Source: UBA922 sp964565405
GTDB lineage: Bacteria > Patescibacteriota > Patescibacteriia > Magasanikbacterales > UBA922
Assembly: GCA_964565405.1 (NCBI GenBank)
Contig: CAZMEW010000026.1
Coordinates: forward strand, 1-8,043
Reading direction: 5' to 3'
Length of the DNA: 8,043 nucleotides
The position numbers were made by a program, and so were the translations under genes. Below are positions 6,298-8,043 of the stretch, piece after piece; positions within the stretch are counted from its first letter, which is position 1; each line of letters begins with the position of its first letter. Under the pieces are notes generated by a model. That model was not told the origin of the DNA. It worked only from the letters and a program-made list of their open reading frames with translations, and did no database searches.

Positions 6298-7380
6298 ATG
6301 CATACCTCTGAATTTGACTACAATCTCCCTGATGAAAGAATTGCTCAGAAATCGGTAGAACCACGCGACCATTCTCGGTTGATGGTTATTCATCGTAAAA
6401 ATAAAACCACTGAGGATCGTCATTTTTATAATATTGTTGAATATTTTAAATCCGGTGATGTGCTTGTTTGGAATAATTCCAAAGTATTTAAGGCACGTTT
6501 GATAGGAAAATTGGAAGCAGGGAATACGGACGTCAATCAGGATGGAGTTCCTGATCACGCATTACGTAATCAAAAAGAAGTAGAAATATTTTTGGTGCGC
6601 CCCATGGAAAATAGTGGTGTATGGAAAGTATTGGGAAAACCTGGACGAAGAATTGAGACAGGTATGGTAGTACGATTTGCTTCTGACTTTTACTGCGAAG
6701 TAGTATACAAAGAGAAAGATGGGACAATTTTGGTACAATTTCCTGATACAGAGAGCGAAGTGCGTAGAAAGGCGAATGAATATGGAGCAATTCCCATTCC
6801 ACCCTATGTGAAAGATGAGCCACACGAACTTGACATGTATCAGACGGTATATGCAAAAAATGAAGGTTCGGTTGCGGCACCGACTGCTGGATTTCATTTT
6901 ACACCTGACTTAATAGAAAAATTAAGACAAAAGGGAGTTTTGTTTACTGATGTTACACTACATGTAGGTCTTGGGACTTTTTTACCTGTGAAATCTGAAC
7001 GAATTGAAGATCACACAATGCATAGCGAATGGGTTGAAGTATCAAATGAAACTGCAGAAATTATTAGTAATGCAAAAAAAGAGGGAAGACGAGTTATTGC
7101 CGTCGGTACCACAACTACACGTACGCTTGAAGGCGTGGCATTACTTCATCAAGGGAAGATTTCTGGATATCGAGGCGATATTAATATTTTTATTACCCCG
7201 GGATTTGAATTCAAAATTGCTGATGCGTTGATTACCAATTTTCATTTACCAAAATCAACACTTCTCATGCTCGTCTCTGCTTTTGCAGGGGATCGAGAAT
7301 TTATATTAAATTGTTATAAAGCTGCGGTAGAAAAGGAATATCGATTTTATAGTTTTGGTGATGCGATGTTTGTCTACTAA
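6298..7380 (+). CDS. queA: S-adenosylmethionine:tRNA ribosyltransferase-isomerase QueA
   Basis: QueA moves the ribosyl part of S-adenosylmethionine to 7-aminomethyl-7-deazaguanine at tRNA position 34, giving epoxyqueuosine. The 360 residues cover the family: FDYNLPDERIAQ near the N-terminus, WNNSKVFKARL (58-68), IPIPPYV, GSVAAPTAGFHFT (190-202), HVGLGTF (222-228), VIAVGTTTTRTLE, NFHLPKSTLLMLVSAFAG, and YRFYSFGDAM close to the end. The tail after GDAM is about 13 residues shorter than in E. coli. Compared with E. coli from memory, residues about 76-92 are an insertion of roughly 17 residues. It carries DVNQDGVPD (78-86), which looks like a Ca-binding loop. The gene has a clear ribosome binding site and a single-gene layout. 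tgt and queG are not visible here. Confidence 0.96.
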   Translation: MHTSEFDYNLPDERIAQKSVEPRDHSRLMVIHRKNKTTEDRHFYNIVEYFKSGDVLVWNNSKVFKARLIGKLEAGNTDVNQDGVPDHALRNQKEVEIFLVRPMENSGVWKVLGKPGRRIETGMVVRFASDFYCEVVYKEKDGTILVQFPDTESEVRRKANEYGAIPIPPYVKDEPHELDMYQTVYAKNEGSVAAPTAGFHFTPDLIEKLRQKGVLFTDVTLHVGLGTFLPVKSERIEDHTMHSEWVEVSNETAEIISNAKKEGRRVIAVGTTTTRTLEGVALLHQGKISGYRGDINIFITPGFEFKIADALITNFHLPKSTLLMLVSAFAGDREFILNCYKAAVEKEYRFYSFGDAMFVY

Positions 7381-7385
7381 AAATA

Positions 7386-7450
7386 AAAACCACCTGCCCT
7401 CCACAAGATAGTCCAATTTTTAAGAATATCTTGTAGCGTCAGGTGATTTT
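7386..7450 (-). terminator. Hairpin terminator between the convergent small gene and queA
   Basis: CACCTG (7391-7396) pairs with CAGGTG (7440-7445), and flanking AAAA/TTTT (7386-7389/7447-7450) extends the stem past one mismatch. Inside, ACAAGATA (7403-7410) pairs with TATCTTGT (7427-7434) around a 16-nt loop. Read on the minus strand, the stem is followed by GTTTTTATTTTT, a good U-tract, so it should terminate the small minus-strand gene. On the plus strand only TTTT follows, so it may also stop queA transcripts, less efficiently. Confidence 0.8.
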
Positions 7451-7474
7451 CATGTCTCCTTGGCTACGTCAGGT

Positions 7475-7699
7475 CTACTTGAGACCAAACGGCATACTAC
7501 CGTCATTCACGTATTCGAGCACTCGAATGCCTGTGCTGAGGCTGTAGCGCCCGACCTTCATTCCGAGTTTGTGGATGGGGGATGCCTTCACTGCTGCGAG
7601 GGCGATTACCCCAGCCAGTCCTCCCATGTCTCGAGAGAGCCTTAGGGTGTCCTTGAACGGTGTGCGAATCATCGGCACTGCGATACTGTGTTGCTTCAT
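7475..7699 (-). CDS. Small basic protein of unknown function, GC-rich monocistronic gene
   Basis: I do not recognise this 74-residue protein. It starts MKQHSIAVPMIRTPF and ends VNDGSMPFGLK. It is basic, with a short hydrophobic stretch (MGGLAGVIALAAV, about 25-37) that is too short for a confident membrane helix; no cysteines and no known motif are visible. The start at 7699 is set by a full AGGAGG 11 nt upstream. The same frame stays open back to a TTG at 7795, but that stretch is the promoter and leader. By hand count the region is about 56% GC against about 40% in neighbours, and third codon positions are about 65% G/C (48 of 74), with AAG, GAC, TAC and CTC favoured. That codon pattern supports real coding, and either high expression or a foreign origin. 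Promoter, leader hairpin and terminator are its own. A structured RNA is an alternative. Confidence 0.62.
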   Translation of the reverse strand: MKQHSIAVPMIRTPFKDTLRLSRDMGGLAGVIALAAVKASPIHKLGMKVGRYSLSTGIRVLEYVNDGSMPFGLK

Positions 7700-7710
7700 G
7701 GCGTGTGGTT

Positions 7711-7716
7711 CCTCCT
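7711..7716 (-). promoter_or_regulatory. Strong ribosome binding site of the small minus-strand gene
   Basis: The plus-strand CCTCCT reads AGGAGG on the minus strand, within GAGGAGGAA, 11 nt before ATG 7699. It is the only full-consensus Shine-Dalgarno at usable spacing that I saw in the window, and it decides the start. The spacing is slightly long. Confidence 0.7.
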
Positions 7717-7729
7717 CTGGAACGTAAAA

Positions 7730-7747
7730 CGTATACTTTCGTATACG
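7730..7747 (-). promoter_or_regulatory. Leader hairpin with GAAA loop upstream of the small gene
   Basis: On the minus strand CGTATAC, loop GAAA, GTATACG forms a perfect 7-bp stem. Flanking AAAA and TTTT can extend it around a GG bulge. It lies between the predicted transcription start (about 7760) and the ribosome binding site. It may stabilise the 5' end of the mRNA, act as an attenuator, or serve as the terminator of rlmH, since TTTT follows. The palindromic DNA could also bind a dimeric regulator. Confidence 0.6.
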
Positions 7748-7766
7748 CCTTTTTAGAGACCGAGAC

Positions 7767-7795
7767 AGTTTATACTCAGTAGAGGTGTTTGTCAA
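7767..7795 (-). promoter_or_regulatory. Near-consensus sigma-70-type promoter of the small gene
   Basis: On the minus strand, TTGACA (7795-7790) is a perfect -35 box. The -10 is TATAAA (7774-7769) at 15-bp spacing, or the overlapping TAAACT (7772-7767) at 17 bp. The -35 begins three bases after the rlmH stop codon. This predicts a leader of roughly 60 nt. Confidence 0.68.
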
Positions 7796-7798
7796 GGT

Positions 7799-8043
7799 CT
7801 AATGGTGATATGATTTTCCAGATTTGATCATGTATGCCCGATAGAGTTGCTCAAGAAGGATTACGCGGGTCATTTGGTGGGTAAAAGTGAGAGGGGAAAG
7901 TGAAAGTGTGAGATTTGTTTTTTTAAAAATTGATTCATGAAGCCCAAGTGGACCACCAATAATGAAGGTGAGGTGAGAAGTAGTGTGCTCTAGATCACTT
8001 ATTTTTTTTGATAAAGCTTCTGATGTACTTTCCTTTCCTTGTG
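7799..8043 (-). CDS. rlmH: 23S rRNA (pseudouridine1915-N3)-methyltransferase RlmH, C-terminal part (5' end outside window)
   Basis: RlmH methylates pseudouridine 1915 in helix 69 of 23S rRNA on assembled 70S ribosomes, using S-adenosylmethionine. The frame runs from the window edge (codons from 8041) to TAG at 7801-7799, giving 80 residues, about half of the usual roughly 155-residue SPOUT enzyme. Recognisable parts are GKESTSEALSKKI, the SAM-binding knot FIIGGPLGLHE (26-36), LTLSLSPLTFTHQMTRV with its conserved His, and the C-terminal LLEQLYRAYMI...SYHH. The usual ending LLLEQLYRAF...YHK is matched closely. The stop is intact, and the promoter of the next minus-strand gene begins almost at once. 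It is transcribed away from the window edge towards the small gene, so read-through into that gene is possible. Confidence 0.93.
   Translation of the reverse strand, partial: QGKESTSEALSKKISDLEHTTSHLTFIIGGPLGLHESIFKKTNLTLSLSPLTFTHQMTRVILLEQLYRAYMIKSGKSYHH

Noticed and set aside
6157..6558. Minus-strand open frame across the palindrome and queA start
   Set aside because: It is a shadow of queA plus the palindromic element; no family match, no ribosome binding site, and it crosses a well-supported gene.
7439..7453. Four-codon minus-strand mini-ORF (MKIT) preceded by AAGGAG
   Set aside because: Only two bases separate AAGGAG from ATG, too close for normal initiation, and the frame runs into the terminator stem; probably coincidence.
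7460..7645. Plus-strand open frame opposite the small gene
   Set aside because: It begins with TTG without a ribosome binding site and runs antisense to the better-supported minus-strand gene; Cys/His-rich composition comes from the reverse reading of that gene.
7700..7795. Upstream extension of the small minus-strand gene to TTG 7795
   Set aside because: The TTG is the -35 box itself, and the stretch holds the -10, leader hairpin and ribosome binding site, so it is regulatory, not coding.
1..8043. CRISPR array, tRNA, rRNA, insertion sequence or phage/defence genes
   Set aside because: No regular spaced repeats, cloverleaf-like sequence, transposase or defence-type domains were seen on either strand.

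Overview
The window (about 40% GC, hand-estimated on sample stretches) is a compact bacterial chromosomal segment with ten protein genes, two of them cut by the window edges. Housekeeping genes with short spacers, many starts lacking a clear Shine-Dalgarno sequence, and repeat-like palindromes between genes suggest a small-genome bacterium. The protein styles (RF2, MltG, GDP-mannose pyrophosphorylase-like) look most like Patescibacteria/CPR, perhaps a Parcubacteria-type lineage. That placement is inference; no rRNA or other marker is present. An intact RF2 gene and a gene ending in TGA show that UGA is a normal stop here, which argues against the UGA-recoded CPR lineages.

Layout, plus strand: the 3' end of groEL (1-510), a hairpin terminator, then a promoter placed so close to prfB (651-1757) that the mRNA may be nearly leaderless. 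After a compound inverted repeat comes a tight five-gene run: a PAP2-family lipid phosphatase (1834-2400), a mannose-1-phosphate guanylyltransferase-like enzyme (2412-3464), mltG (3461-4498), malic enzyme (4501-5628) and a YgjP/DUF45 metallopeptidase-like protein (5633-6160). Gaps in this run are -4 to +11 nt, so it is probably one operon. The first three genes all serve the cell envelope: undecaprenyl carrier recycling, nucleotide sugar supply and glycan strand cleavage. A 117-bp two-tier palindrome separates this run from queA (6298-7380), a tRNA queuosine gene.

Minus strand: the 3' half of rlmH (7799-8043) and, just downstream of it, a small unrecognised gene (7475-7699). The small gene has its own consensus-like promoter, a leader hairpin with a GAAA loop, a full AGGAGG ribosome binding site and a terminator facing queA. 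At about 56% GC, with GC-rich third codon positions, it differs clearly from its neighbours. It is the most unusual item in the window.

No tRNA, rRNA, CRISPR array, insertion sequence or defence system was seen. The whole window is accounted for by genes plus five short spacers, none longer than 140 nt.
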